From Planctomycetota bacterium (GTDB lineage Bacteria; Planctomycetota; JAJSAM01; JAJVHW01): 64,000 bases of DNA. The notes beneath the pieces are model-generated. The model did not search any database. It was given only the letters and a program-made list of their open reading frames with translations, and was not told the origin of the DNA. Below are positions 24,827 through 33,133 of this stretch, piece after piece. Each line of letters begins with the position of its first letter. Position 1 is the stretch's first letter. The stretch is from assembly GCA_021776825.1 (NCBI GenBank), contig JAJFFG010000038.1:96991-160990 (forward strand), given 5' to 3'. The position numbers and the translations under genes are program-made.

Positions 24827-26758
24827 TCACGCGGGCTCACGCCGCGCGCGACACTCGCGGACGATCCGGTTCAGTAGACGAGCTTCTTGCCCTTCCGTGT
24901 CAGCACGTGGACGCGCGACTCGATCTCGTCGTCGTCGATCCGCACGACGATCCGCACGGGTGCAGGACCGTTGATCGGCTGGACGCGTTCGTTGGGCACG
25001 CTCGGATCGAGACGCAGCACGATCGGACCGAACGCGCCGGACGTCGAGTCCGAGAGAGGCACGGGATCGAACAACGTCCCGCGCTTGACGACCACGCGGA
25101 TGCGCCGCGAGAAGTAGTTCAGCCGCGCCGCGAGCAACCCGTCGGACTGCCGCGGGAACGTAAAGGACTCGTCGCCGACCTGCGTCCACTCGTCGGCGCG
25201 AATCGTGGTCCGGAAGTACGGCTCGACGGCGATGGTCACGTCCGGCGGCGCGAGCGGGATGTCCCGGAGGAAGTCGAGATCCATGATGAGCACGTCCCGA
25301 CCGGGGCCACGGATCTTCGCCTTCAACGACCGCAGCCCAAGCGTCGGCGTGTTCGGCGGCTCGACGAGAGGCTCGCGGACGAAGCTCCCGTCGACGAGGT
25401 TCACGGTTCCGGACATCGAGCGTCAAATCGCCGATGGTCGACGCGTCTTGGATGGCCCCGAGGTACGCGAGCACGTCGCCGTCGCTCGCGACCGCAATCT
25501 CGTCGACGAACGAGCCCTCGAAGCCGCCGAGATACGTACTGAACTCCAGGGTGCTCTCCGTCGCATCGAAGCGTGTCACGAACGCGTCGCCCAGCTCGGA
25601 GTCTCCCGGCAGATCGGCGAGTGCGGCCTGGAGCGGGGACTGCGTAGGGAAGTCCGCCGAGCTGGTCGAGCCCGCCACGTGGACGCGGCCCGTTGCATGG
25701 ACGGAGAGAGCCGTGGCGAGATCGATCCCCGTGCCGCCGAGATACGTCGCGAAGACGAGCGAGCCGTCGCTGCCGTCGAGTTTCGCGACGAACGCATCGA
25801 CGGAGGATCCCGGATCGTCGCCCGCGGCCAGCACGTCCTGGAACGGCGTGAGAACGGGGAAGTCCGTCGCCGCCGTGAATCCGGCTACGTAGACATCGTC
25901 GTTCGCGTCCACGTCGAGCCCGGTCGAGGAGCCGAAGAAGATGAGCAGTTCGGTGAGCAGCCCGTTCGCGGGGTCGTCACGGGAGAGTTCCCTCGCGAAC
26001 GAGATCACCGGGTCGATGACCAGCGCGGTCCGGGTGTCGTACTCGCCCAGTTCGAAGCGCACGCGCCGGTCGCGGTCCACGACGTAGCGACCGTCGACGG
26101 AGACGCGTTCGCCCCGAATCGTCTGGTAGATCACGGGCGCGTGCTGCACGACCGTGTCGTCCCCTACGCGGAGCCGGAGATCGCCGCGCGCGTCGACGAC
26201 GGCGGAGGAGGCACCGACGACATCGAGAGCGATCTGTCCCGGGTCGGCACCCGGCGCCACCACGAAATCGAACTCGAGGTCGCTGCCGCGCCCGTAGCAG
26301 ACGGCGTCGATGCCCCGATAGAGACCGCGATACCGAACCCGCTGGACCTGCTCGATGTCCGTCCGCCAGGCGGACGGCTCGTCGCCGCAGAAGTCGTGAC
26401 TGCGCGACCGCAGCGGCGACTCACCGACCACCGGGACCTCTGTGGCAGCATCCGCGAAGCGCAGGCCGATCGTGGTCGGCACGATCCGCGGCTGCCCGTC
26501 GACGAGTTTCATCCGACTCTGGGTGACGCGGATCTCGCCATTGGCGAGGAACACCGCGCCTCCAGGGCGACGCGCCAGGAAGTGGACGGCATCGTCGGTG
26601 CGGCCGGCGTTCGCCTCGAAGACCAGCGGGATCGTGAGGCTTGCGGCACCGCCGCGGTCGATGGCACGTCCGGCGTCGGGAGCCACGCTCGTCGCGCTGA
26701 ATGCGAGCAGCCCGGTCCCCAGGATGGTCGTGAGAGTCGCGCGTCGAAGAGCGGACAC
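24827..26758 (-). CDS. SBBP-repeat exported protein, reading frame broken near its C-terminus
   Basis: GTG start with GGGGGAGGAAC upstream and a signal peptide (LTTILGTGLLAFSATSVA). The N-terminal about 250 residues form the domain typical of SBBP proteins (FEANAGRTDDAVHFLARRPG, YRGLYRGIDAVCYG, VIDPVISFARELS). SBBP beta-propeller repeats follow (DANDDVYVAGFTAATDFPVL, AFVAKLDGSDGSLVFATYLG, TGRVHVAGSTSSADFPTQSP, AFVTRFDATESTLEFSTYLG). Sensible protein ends about residue 450 at DLTLDV, near base 25405; the rest of this frame is arginine-rich out-of-frame sequence. The natural continuation is in another frame (24871-25416), consistent with one missing base. Likely secreted; function unknown. Confidence 0.75.
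   Translation of the reverse strand: MSALRRATLTTILGTGLLAFSATSVAPDAGRAIDRGGAASLTIPLVFEANAGRTDDAVHFLARRPGGAVFLANGEIRVTQSRMKLVDGQPRIVPTTIGLRFADAATEVPVVGESPLRSRSHDFCGDEPSAWRTDIEQVQRVRYRGLYRGIDAVCYGRGSDLEFDFVVAPGADPGQIALDVVGASSAVVDARGDLRLRVGDDTVVQHAPVIYQTIRGERVSVDGRYVVDRDRRVRFELGEYDTRTALVIDPVISFARELSRDDPANGLLTELLIFFGSSTGLDVDANDDVYVAGFTAATDFPVLTPFQDVLAAGDDPGSSVDAFVAKLDGSDGSLVFATYLGGTGIDLATALSVHATGRVHVAGSTSSADFPTQSPLQAALADLPGDSELGDAFVTRFDATESTLEFSTYLGGFEGSFVDEIAVASDGDVLAYLGAIQDASTIGDLTLDVRNREPRRRELRPRASRRAAEHADAWAAVVEGEDPWPRSGRAHHGSRLPPGHPARAAGRDHRRRAVLPDHDSRRRVDAGRRRVLYVPAAVRRVARGAAELLLAAHPRGRQARDVVRSRASLGLDVRRVRSDRAASRSERAQRTRPADQRSCTRADRRADRRRRDRVARPRADTEGQEARLLNRIVRECRARREPA
24871..25416 (-). 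CDS. Frameshifted C-terminal part of the SBBP protein (or a separate short gene)
   Basis: 181 residues if read from its own ATG at 25416, but there is no signal peptide. The frame is blocked by a TGA nine bases before that ATG, and it joins the SBBP frame exactly where that frame stops making sense (DLTLDV followed by SGTVNLVDGSF). The content is a beta-rich exported-type domain (VREPLVEPPNTPTLGLRSLK, VTIAVEPYFRTTIRADEWTQ, VRIVVRIDDDEIESRVHVL) ending in GKKLVY, like the C-terminal modules of other secreted proteins here. Best read as the tail of the upstream gene after a one-base deletion or sequencing error. Confidence 0.6.
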   Translation of the reverse strand: MSGTVNLVDGSFVREPLVEPPNTPTLGLRSLKAKIRGPGRDVLIMDLDFLRDIPLAPPDVTIAVEPYFRTTIRADEWTQVGDESFTFPRQSDGLLAARLNYFSRRIRVVVKRGTLFDPVPLSDSTSGAFGPIVLRLDPSVPNERVQPINGPAPVRIVVRIDDDEIESRVHVLTRKGKKLVY

Positions 26759-26837
26759 CGTTCCTCCCCCGTGGCCGGAACGACCACAGGGGAGATCCTA
26801 TGCGGTGTAGCGAGACGGCGTCTCGCGTTGACGCGGA

Positions 26838-28601
26838 TCAGCGACGGTTCAGGAACGGACGCCGCACAGAGAACGGCTTCGCGAAGCGCAGATCCACGAG
26901 TTCGCTCAGGCCGCCGTCGAAGTCGACCGCCGCGCCGATCAGCTCGCCAGGATGACCGACGCGTCGTACGGCAATCTTCAGCCCCACGCCTTGGATGCCC
27001 TTGAGCTCGGTGCGATCAGCGACATACAGAGCTGTCTTCTCGTCCAACATGCGAAGACGGCGCATCTCGAGCAGGCGCCCGAAGCCTTCCTTGCCCGGAG
27101 TGATCTCGAAGAGCTTGACCTCTTGGGGGATGAACTTCGTCGCGTCGTCGACGCGCACCGGCACTGCGATCGTGTCGTGGGGCGTCGCCATGACCTCGAT
27201 CTCACGGGTGTAGTCGGGGATCAGTCGCGAGAAGCCGAGTTCGTGTCCGTTCGCTTCGAGACGCAGGTGCGTCGACGGCGGCATGAAGATCGAGGCCTCG
27301 CCACGCAAGTCCGTCTTCACGCTCTGGGGCTCGCCCCCGTCGTCGCTGCCGAGCAGGCGGTCGCCCGCGGGCAAACCGCGGAACGTGAACCCCTTCACTG
27401 GCTGGCCGAGCAGGTTCACGACGCGCACGCGGAGCACGTCGGCGCGATCGCGGTGCAAGCGGCCCAGGCCGGGTCGCTCGTCGCCCGAGAGCGACTCGAG
27501 GAACGCCACGAGATCGCCGCGCTCCTGCTCGTCGAGATCCAACGGCTTGATGCGCTCGTCGAGGTGGGCGTTCTTCGTGCCGCCTTGCGCGTAGTAGTCG
27601 ACGACCTCGGCCAGTGTGGCGAGCGAGCCGTTGTGCATGTACGGCGGCCGGCGCGCGACATCGCGCAGCGAGGGCACCTTGAACCGGCTGGCGTCATCGA
27701 CGGCGAAGGTCTGGCTCGCGAGCCCCACATCCGGGACGGCGTCTTCGGCGAGGGGACCCTTGAACGCGACGCCCGTGTTGGCGAAGCCACCGTTGGTCAG
27801 CGCGACGCGTCCGTTGCGGGCGCTCAGCTGGTGGCAGCTTGCGCACCCGGCCTCACCGGTGAAGAGCTGCAGCCCGCGATGCGCCGACTCACTCAGCGCC
27901 TCGGTGTCCCCGGAGATGTAGCGGTCGTAGGAGTTCTGCGAGGTCTTCACCGTGTCGAGGTACGCCTCCATCGCATCCACGAGGCGCGATGCGGAGACCG
28001 TCGGCGTGCCGAACGCGGCCGCGACACCGGCGTCGTAGAGTCCGGACTCGGCGATACGGACGGCCACCGGCTGAGGCGACGGGCGCCGCTGGCCCGGCGT
28101 GGTCCCGTAGTAGGGCGGCGTGAACGTCCTCCGGATCTGCTGCTTGCGCCGCTGATACGTCTTCACGTCGGTCGTCCGACGGTCGCGCTCGGCCTGCTTG
28201 ATGCGCTGCTCCATGATCTGGAGCGTTCGCTTGCCGACCTCCTCGCCGCTCGCGAGCCGTGCGAAGAGCAGATCGCGCACGTGGGGGAACTCGCCGTCCC
28301 AGTGGAAGCCCGTCCCACCAAGGTCGGTGATCGGCTGGCTGTGCCGACTCGTAGAACCGTTCTCGTCGATCGAGAATTGACGCGGATCGGAGAACCCGTG
28401 CTCCGGTTCGTGGCACGACTTGCAGGAGAAGCGGGCGCCGCGGCTGGCTGCCGGGTCCATGAACAGGCGCCGGCCGAGCTCGATCCGCGCTGCCTCGCGC
28501 GCATCCTTCTCGATCAGCTCGGGATTCCGTCCCGCCTCAACGCTTCCCGCGCAGAGCACCACGGCTCCGACTGCGATCGCCCCGACCACGCCTGCGCGCA
28601 T
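26838..28601 (-). CDS. Di-heme cytochrome c peroxidase family protein with extra C-terminal domain
   Basis: 587 residues, ATG with AGGAGG upstream and a signal peptide (VVGAIAVGAVVLCAGSVEA). Two heme c sites are present: CKSCH at residues 60-64 and CASCH at 253-257. MauG/CcpA-type landmarks are ELGRRLFMDPAASRG, TFAVDDASRFKVPSLRDVAR, PYMHNGSLATLAEVVDYYAQ and RGDLVAFLESL. These periplasmic enzymes reduce peroxide or oxidise other substrates. After about residue 385 there is an additional roughly 200-residue beta-rich domain (LRVRVVNLLGQPVKGFTFRG and onward) absent from ordinary family members. An insertion between the hemes (about 125-180) is rich in Arg, Lys and Gln. Confidence 0.88.
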   Translation of the reverse strand: MRAGVVGAIAVGAVVLCAGSVEAGRNPELIEKDAREAARIELGRRLFMDPAASRGARFSCKSCHEPEHGFSDPRQFSIDENGSTSRHSQPITDLGGTGFHWDGEFPHVRDLLFARLASGEEVGKRTLQIMEQRIKQAERDRRTTDVKTYQRRKQQIRRTFTPPYYGTTPGQRRPSPQPVAVRIAESGLYDAGVAAAFGTPTVSASRLVDAMEAYLDTVKTSQNSYDRYISGDTEALSESAHRGLQLFTGEAGCASCHQLSARNGRVALTNGGFANTGVAFKGPLAEDAVPDVGLASQTFAVDDASRFKVPSLRDVARRPPYMHNGSLATLAEVVDYYAQGGTKNAHLDERIKPLDLDEQERGDLVAFLESLSGDERPGLGRLHRDRADVLRVRVVNLLGQPVKGFTFRGLPAGDRLLGSDDGGEPQSVKTDLRGEASIFMPPSTHLRLEANGHELGFSRLIPDYTREIEVMATPHDTIAVPVRVDDATKFIPQEVKLFEITPGKEGFGRLLEMRRLRMLDEKTALYVADRTELKGIQGVGLKIAVRRVGHPGELIGAAVDFDGGLSELVDLRFAKPFSVRRPFLNRR

Positions 28602-28939
28602 CCTGCACCTCCTGCCCGAACCACCTCGCGCTTCCCCAACCAGAGGGCGACCCGTGCTGCTCCATCCTACTGGAGGTCGAGAATCCGCAAACCCCGGGCG
28701 TTTAGCCCGGATCGTTCACGAGGGCGTCGCGGGGTCGCGGCGAGATCGAGGCACGGCGAGGGTGAGCTGCGTGACGTGGCGCGATCGCTCGTCGCACGGT
28801 GTCCTGGCGGCTCCGAGTGCGTGAGATCTCGTTCCGGAGACGCGCATGCACCCTCTAGATGCGGTTGCGAAGCGGCGCCGGGGCGGGAGATTGCGTACTC
28901 GGGACCGTCAGGCGTGGCGTCCTCGCGAACGATGCGGGT
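28602..28939. other. Intergenic gap with promoter side of the peroxidase gene
   Basis: 338 bases without a convincing gene. The right part trails the alpha/beta hydrolase gene and the left part must hold the promoter of the peroxidase gene. The only clear structure is a short hairpin at 28694-28710. Confidence 0.6.
28694..28710. terminator. Short GC hairpin, possible terminator
   Basis: CCGGGC-GTTTA-GCCCGG: a six-base perfect stem with a five-base loop. It lies about 230 bases past the stop of the hydrolase gene and 93 bases upstream of the peroxidase start. No T-run follows on either strand, so intrinsic termination is uncertain. Confidence 0.4.
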
Positions 28940-29920
28940 CTAGGCAACGGACTGGAGCGTCGGGCGCGGCGCCACGCGGGGCGGCGCTGTGACGAACGCG
29001 ACAGCGGCATCGACGACGCCACCGTCACGAAGGATGCGGTTGTGCCCCAGGCGCTGTGTGGTGAGCAGTTCGGCCCCGGGCCAGACGCTCACGAGGCGAG
29101 CGCCGTCACCGCGTTCGACGATGCGATCGTGCTCGTCGTGGACGACGAGCAGATCGGAACTGCCGATCGGTCGCGCGATTCGTCGATGGAGGGCGTCGAA
29201 CGTGGTGCCCAAGCGTCTCTCGAGAACGGAGCGAGCCGCCTCGACGACGACGGGCGGCACGCGCAGCGTCCCGGCAACGCGCGCGAGAAACGAGCCGGGC
29301 CGGATCGTCGGAGCGACGTACACGAGCCGCCGCGCGCGGAGCCCCCCGTGCGGCCCGGCGCCCTGCTTGCCAACACGCTGCTTGCCAACACGCTGCGAGT
29401 CAGCACGCGGCGAGTCGATGCCGTGCAGCGCGAGCGTCACGGCCGCGGTGCCGGCGGAGTGCGCGATCACCGCCTGCACGCCACCGACGGCCTCCGCGAC
29501 GTCGCGCACGGCGCGGCCCATGTCGACGACCGTCGTGCGCAGTCCGGACGATGCGCCGTGCGCGGGCGCGTCGAACGAGACGACGCGTCGTCCTGCCTGG
29601 ACCAGCGGCTCCACGAACGCCGCCATCTGTGAGCCGCGCCCACCCCAGCCGTGGACGAGGAGCACGACCGGACCGGACCCGCGCGACCAGACGGCGAGGC
29701 GACCGTCGCCGCTCTCGATCTCGAGCCGGGTGGCACCCGCGAGGAGTGGGACGTCGCGGCGTCGCACACGCAGGCGCGGCGCGACCATGAAGAAGCAGGC
29801 AAGGAGGCGTGCGGCGACGCGCTGGCTGATCCGCGCCAGCCCACGGAGGAGCGCTCCGATCAGAAAGAAGCGAACGATCGTGCTCTTCGAGGCGCGGCGG
29901 AGGATCGGGTCGTCGGGCAT
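28940..29920 (-). CDS. Alpha/beta hydrolase
   Basis: 326 residues, ATG three bases after the TetR gene stop. N-terminal hydrophobic stretch (TIVRFFLIGALLRGL, VAARLLACFFMVAP) suggests membrane association. The hydrolase core shows VLLVHGWGGRGSQM (oxyanion loop), VVSFDAPAHGAS, nucleophile elbow VIAHSAGTAAVTL (Ser), LLVVHDEHDRIVER (Asp) and TQRLGHNRILRD (His), so the triad is complete. Residues RVGKQRVGKQ come from a 15-base tandem duplication at 29363-29392. Substrate unknown. It is probably controlled by the upstream TetR regulator, with which it forms an operon. Confidence 0.85.
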   Translation of the reverse strand: MPDDPILRRASKSTIVRFFLIGALLRGLARISQRVAARLLACFFMVAPRLRVRRRDVPLLAGATRLEIESGDGRLAVWSRGSGPVVLLVHGWGGRGSQMAAFVEPLVQAGRRVVSFDAPAHGASSGLRTTVVDMGRAVRDVAEAVGGVQAVIAHSAGTAAVTLALHGIDSPRADSQRVGKQRVGKQGAGPHGGLRARRLVYVAPTIRPGSFLARVAGTLRVPPVVVEAARSVLERRLGTTFDALHRRIARPIGSSDLLVVHDEHDRIVERGDGARLVSVWPGAELLTTQRLGHNRILRDGGVVDAAVAFVTAPPRVAPRPTLQSVA

Positions 29921-29923
29921 GGA

Positions 29924-30526
29924 TCAGGTGGCGAGGACGCCGCTGGCGTCGGTCATCAGGCGCTCGAACGCCTGACGCGCACGAGCGCCGGCGTCGGGCA
30001 TGCAGAGCAGATGAGCGAAGTGGTAGTAGGCGAGGACGACCCCGAAGAGTTCCTGTGCCCATGTCCGGGGATCGAGGTCGGCACGGAAGTGTCCCTCGGC
30101 GACGGCGTCGGCAGCGGTGGAGGCCAGCATCCCGACCCAATCGCGCTGGTGCGCGACGAGCGTGTCGCGGACGCTCCCGGGCCGATCGTCAAACTCTGAG
30201 GCTGCGGCGACGAACGGGCAGCCTCCTGGGAGCACGGTGCGCTCGCCCCACGCCACCCACCGCTCGAACAGCTCTCGCACGCGGGGCTCACCCCGCGGCG
30301 CGCGCAGACCGGGAGCGACCACGAGCTCGACGAAGCGGTCGCGCGCCGTGTCGAGCACGGCGACCTGGAGGGCTTCCTTCGAGTCGAAGTGCGCATAGAC
30401 GCCGCTCTTGGTCATCCCGACCTCGCTCGCCAACGTGCCGATCGTCAGTCCCTCGAGACCGAACCGGCTCGAGAGCGCGAGCGCGTGCTCGAGGATGGTC
30501 GCACGGGTGTCTTGGCCCTTCGTCAC
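29924..30526 (-). CDS. TetR/AcrR-family transcriptional repressor
   Basis: 200 residues from the GTG at 30526. The helix-turn-helix lies near residues 25-50 (LTIGTLASEVGMTKSGVYAH, FDSKEALQVAVLD). The C-terminal ligand domain (RVRELFERWVAWGERTVLPG onward) has a conserved GGCPFVAAASEFDDRPG segment typical of one TetR subgroup. No Shine-Dalgarno lies before the GTG; a TATTCT-like element sits close upstream, so a very short leader is possible. A palindromic site at 30541-30552 overlaps this presumed promoter, suggesting autorepression and control of the hydrolase. Confidence 0.88.
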   Translation of the reverse strand: MTKGQDTRATILEHALALSSRFGLEGLTIGTLASEVGMTKSGVYAHFDSKEALQVAVLDTARDRFVELVVAPGLRAPRGEPRVRELFERWVAWGERTVLPGGCPFVAAASEFDDRPGSVRDTLVAHQRDWVGMLASTAADAVAEGHFRADLDPRTWAQELFGVVLAYYHFAHLLCMPDAGARARQAFERLMTDASGVLAT

Positions 30527-30540
30527 GAGGGGAGAATAGT

Positions 30541-30552
30541 ACGATCGTTCGT
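30541..30552. promoter_or_regulatory. Putative TetR operator
   Basis: ACGATCGTTCGT contains the perfect palindrome ACGATCGT plus an extended half-site (on the other strand ACGAACGATCGT). It lies 15 bases upstream of the TetR start, next to a TATTCT-like -10. An identical 11-base string CGAACGATCGT occurs again at 29870-29880, in the 5' part of the hydrolase gene. Confidence 0.5.
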
Positions 30553-30734
30553 TTTGGCAAGATGCGACAGGGAGAATCTGCCATCTCGAGGCCGACCGTG
30601 CTCGCTCCGACACGTTCTCGTGACGCCGTCACCACCGGGTGACGGCGTCCGTGCCTGGCGCGTCCGGCCCGGCGTTTTCAGTGAGAGCGCCGAGGATGGA
30701 CCGTAGAGCGCCCGTCATGGGCCGGAGGAACGAC

Positions 30735-32957
30735 ATGGGCAGGAAGCCGTCACGTGCGATCGTCTGGAGTCTCGTCGTCGCCTCGCTGGCCGGGGTCGCG
30801 GTCGCCGCGCCGGACCGCGTCGATGCCACCGCCCAGCCGGATCCCGGCCGCGCCCGGGCCGTCGAGAGCCTGCAGACGCACTACGCCCAGGTGGAGCGCG
30901 AGCTCCGCGCGGCGGATGTCGAGCACCTCTCCGTGGAGACTCGCGCTGCCCGTGCTCGTGCGCTCGACCGCTTCCATAGCTACTGGACAGGAGCCGACTT
31001 CGGCGCATCGGACGCCTTCCCGGGTGCCCGCGTGCCGTTCTTCGTCGACGACGCCGGCCGTCACTGCGCCGTGGCGGACCTCCTCCGCCACTTCGGGAAG
31101 CCCGGTCTCGTCGACGAGGTCGTCCAGGGCGACAACCACGCCTTCGTCTCGGATCTCGCCGGAGATGCCCGCGTCGGTGACGCCCTCGCGCTGATGGGAC
31201 TGACGGTGGCCGAGGCCGCCCGCATCCAGGGCCCCGTGTTCACGGACCCGCCGGCTTCCGACGAGAACGGCATGGACCTCGACGACTTCGTCGAGGAACG
31301 CGACGACGTCGAGGAGCCGACTCGTCCCGGCGGCACCGCCAACGAGGACGGCGGCGACATCCCCACTGCGGACACTGGCACGGGACGTCCCACCGGCCGG
31401 ACTGGACGGGGCGACGGCCTCGCGGCGGGCGGCCCGCAGACCTGGTGGGTCTGGTGGGAGTTGAACAAGCTCGACCACCTGCCGCGTCGTCGCCTCGACG
31501 TCGTCGCGGCCACAACCGGCGGCCAGAGCCCGACGAAGGCCAAGGCCGGACAGCTCCAGGCGTTCCGCGATCTCGCGACGTCGCAGATGATCGCCCACCT
31601 CGACCACGCCGATGCCCGCGTCCGCGCGGCTGCGGCGACCTCGCTCGGGCGAGTCGGAGGCGATCAGGCCGTCGCGCGCCTCATGACCCTGCTCGAAGAC
31701 CCGCAGGTCCGCGTTCGGGATCGCGCGCTCCTCGCGCTCGGAGCGACAGGCTCCGCCGACGCCGTTTCCTCGCTGCTGAACGTGGCGCAGCATGGCGTGC
31801 CGAAGGGCAAGTCGAAGCGCCCGGTGACGCCGAACGCCCGCCCGGTCGCGATCGTCGCGCTGGGCATCGCTCGCCAGGCGGGACACGCTGCGGACCTCGG
31901 TCCGCAGATCGCCTCGATCCTCGGCGACGCCAAGCGCGCCGACCGCGAGGCGCTCGGCACGTCCGCCGCGCTCCACCACCTCCTCGCCCCCAGTGTCGCG
32001 CTCGACGCGGCGCTCACGAAGGCAGCCAAGGACCGCAAGGCCGGTCCGGCCCTCCGGTCGCGGGCGATCGAGTCGCTCGGGGACGCCGACGACACCGAGA
32101 CCCTGCGTCTGCTGCAGGAGACACTCGGCGGCCGTGACGTCGAGCTGCGCCGCGCCGCCGCGGTCTCGCTCGGCGCATTCGGGAGCGACCTCGTCGCGCC
32201 GCGCCTCATGACGGCGTACGAGCTCGAGCGCGAGCCGCTGACGCGCGGACTCCTTCTGCTCTCTCTCGCCGAGCAGGGTGGCGCGACGGTGCCGGCCTTC
32301 CTCGACAAACAGCTGACCGACGGCGCGCGGGCGCTGCGTCCGTGGTCGACGATCGCGGCCGGGCTCCTCGTTCGTGACTCGGCCGACGCCACGCTGCGAG
32401 CGCGTATCGGAGACGCCGAACTGGCGGCCTCCGACACCGGCGCACGCTGGATCGCGATGGGCCTTGCTCGGGACACGGATGCGGTCGTGACTCTCGCGAA
32501 GGCTCTCGGCGCCAAGGGCACGCCGCGGCAGCGCGCGTACGCCGCCACGTCGCTGGCTCTCATCGGTGGCGATCGGGCGCGGTTCGAGCTGCTGCAGCGT
32601 CACGCGACCGAGAAGTCCTCCTTCGTGAAGGCACACGTCGCCCAGTCGCTCGCGCTCCTCGGCGACGACGACGACACGGCAACGGTGCTCGAGACGCTCG
32701 CCGCGATCGACGATCCGGGCCTCCAGGCGATGACCGCGGTGGGCATCGGCTTCGGTGGCAGCGAGAGCGCCCTGCGCGGGCTACTCGATCTGGCGCGGGC
32801 CAAGGACACGTCGCCGGCCGCGCGGGCCGCCACTCTCGACGCGATCGGCATCCTGCTCGATCGACGCGAGGAGCTCGCGATGCCGCGCCTCCTGCGTCAC
32901 ACGAACTTCTCCGTGCTTCCCAACTGGGTGCAGACGCTCTTCGACGTCACGCTCTGA
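30735..32957 (+). CDS. Exported HEAT-repeat protein
   Basis: 740 residues. The ATG at 30735 was preferred for GGAGGAA just upstream and the signal peptide that follows (AIVWSLVVASLAGVAVAAP). Residues 30-165 form a helical domain with HCAVADLLRHFGKPGLVDEV. A Gly/Thr/Asp-rich linker (about 200-240) follows. From about residue 290 onward come some ten HEAT/PBS-lyase-type repeats (MIAHLDHADARVRAAAATSL, RLMTLLEDPQVRVRDRALLA, LRLLQETLGGRDVELRRAAA, LLQRHATEKSSFVKAHVAQS). It is a periplasmic protein-interaction scaffold by fold; no partner is obvious. Confidence 0.78.
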   Translation: MGRKPSRAIVWSLVVASLAGVAVAAPDRVDATAQPDPGRARAVESLQTHYAQVERELRAADVEHLSVETRAARARALDRFHSYWTGADFGASDAFPGARVPFFVDDAGRHCAVADLLRHFGKPGLVDEVVQGDNHAFVSDLAGDARVGDALALMGLTVAEAARIQGPVFTDPPASDENGMDLDDFVEERDDVEEPTRPGGTANEDGGDIPTADTGTGRPTGRTGRGDGLAAGGPQTWWVWWELNKLDHLPRRRLDVVAATTGGQSPTKAKAGQLQAFRDLATSQMIAHLDHADARVRAAAATSLGRVGGDQAVARLMTLLEDPQVRVRDRALLALGATGSADAVSSLLNVAQHGVPKGKSKRPVTPNARPVAIVALGIARQAGHAADLGPQIASILGDAKRADREALGTSAALHHLLAPSVALDAALTKAAKDRKAGPALRSRAIESLGDADDTETLRLLQETLGGRDVELRRAAAVSLGAFGSDLVAPRLMTAYELEREPLTRGLLLLSLAEQGGATVPAFLDKQLTDGARALRPWSTIAAGLLVRDSADATLRARIGDAELAASDTGARWIAMGLARDTDAVVTLAKALGAKGTPRQRAYAATSLALIGGDRARFELLQRHATEKSSFVKAHVAQSLALLGDDDDTATVLETLAAIDDPGLQAMTAVGIGFGGSESALRGLLDLARAKDTSPAARAATLDAIGILLDRREELAMPRLLRHTNFSVLPNWVQTLFDVTL

Positions 32958-33133
32958 TCGCGGGCAGCCTGCGGGACCGCTGAATGCTGGCCCCCCATCT
33001 CTCACGGGGCGTCGCACGGTGAGTGGCACGACGGACGACGCGCGAGCGTTGTACGTCGTGTGCCGCATCCCGCGCCGACGTGGTGAGACGGTCGTGCTGG
33101 GTCTGTGTAGCCTCTGCACGGACCCCGCGACGG

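Noticed and set aside
25395..25416. A second selenocysteine TGA or programmed frameshift in the SBBP gene
   Set aside because: The TGA before the second frame is out of frame with the SBBP part, no redox motif surrounds it, and no hairpin or slippery site was seen; a simple one-base indel explains it.
32958..33133. N-terminal extension of the MBOAT gene from 33023
   Set aside because: The extra residues are Arg/Cys-rich, lack a hydrophobic or domain pattern and precede a natural ATG at the first membrane helix.
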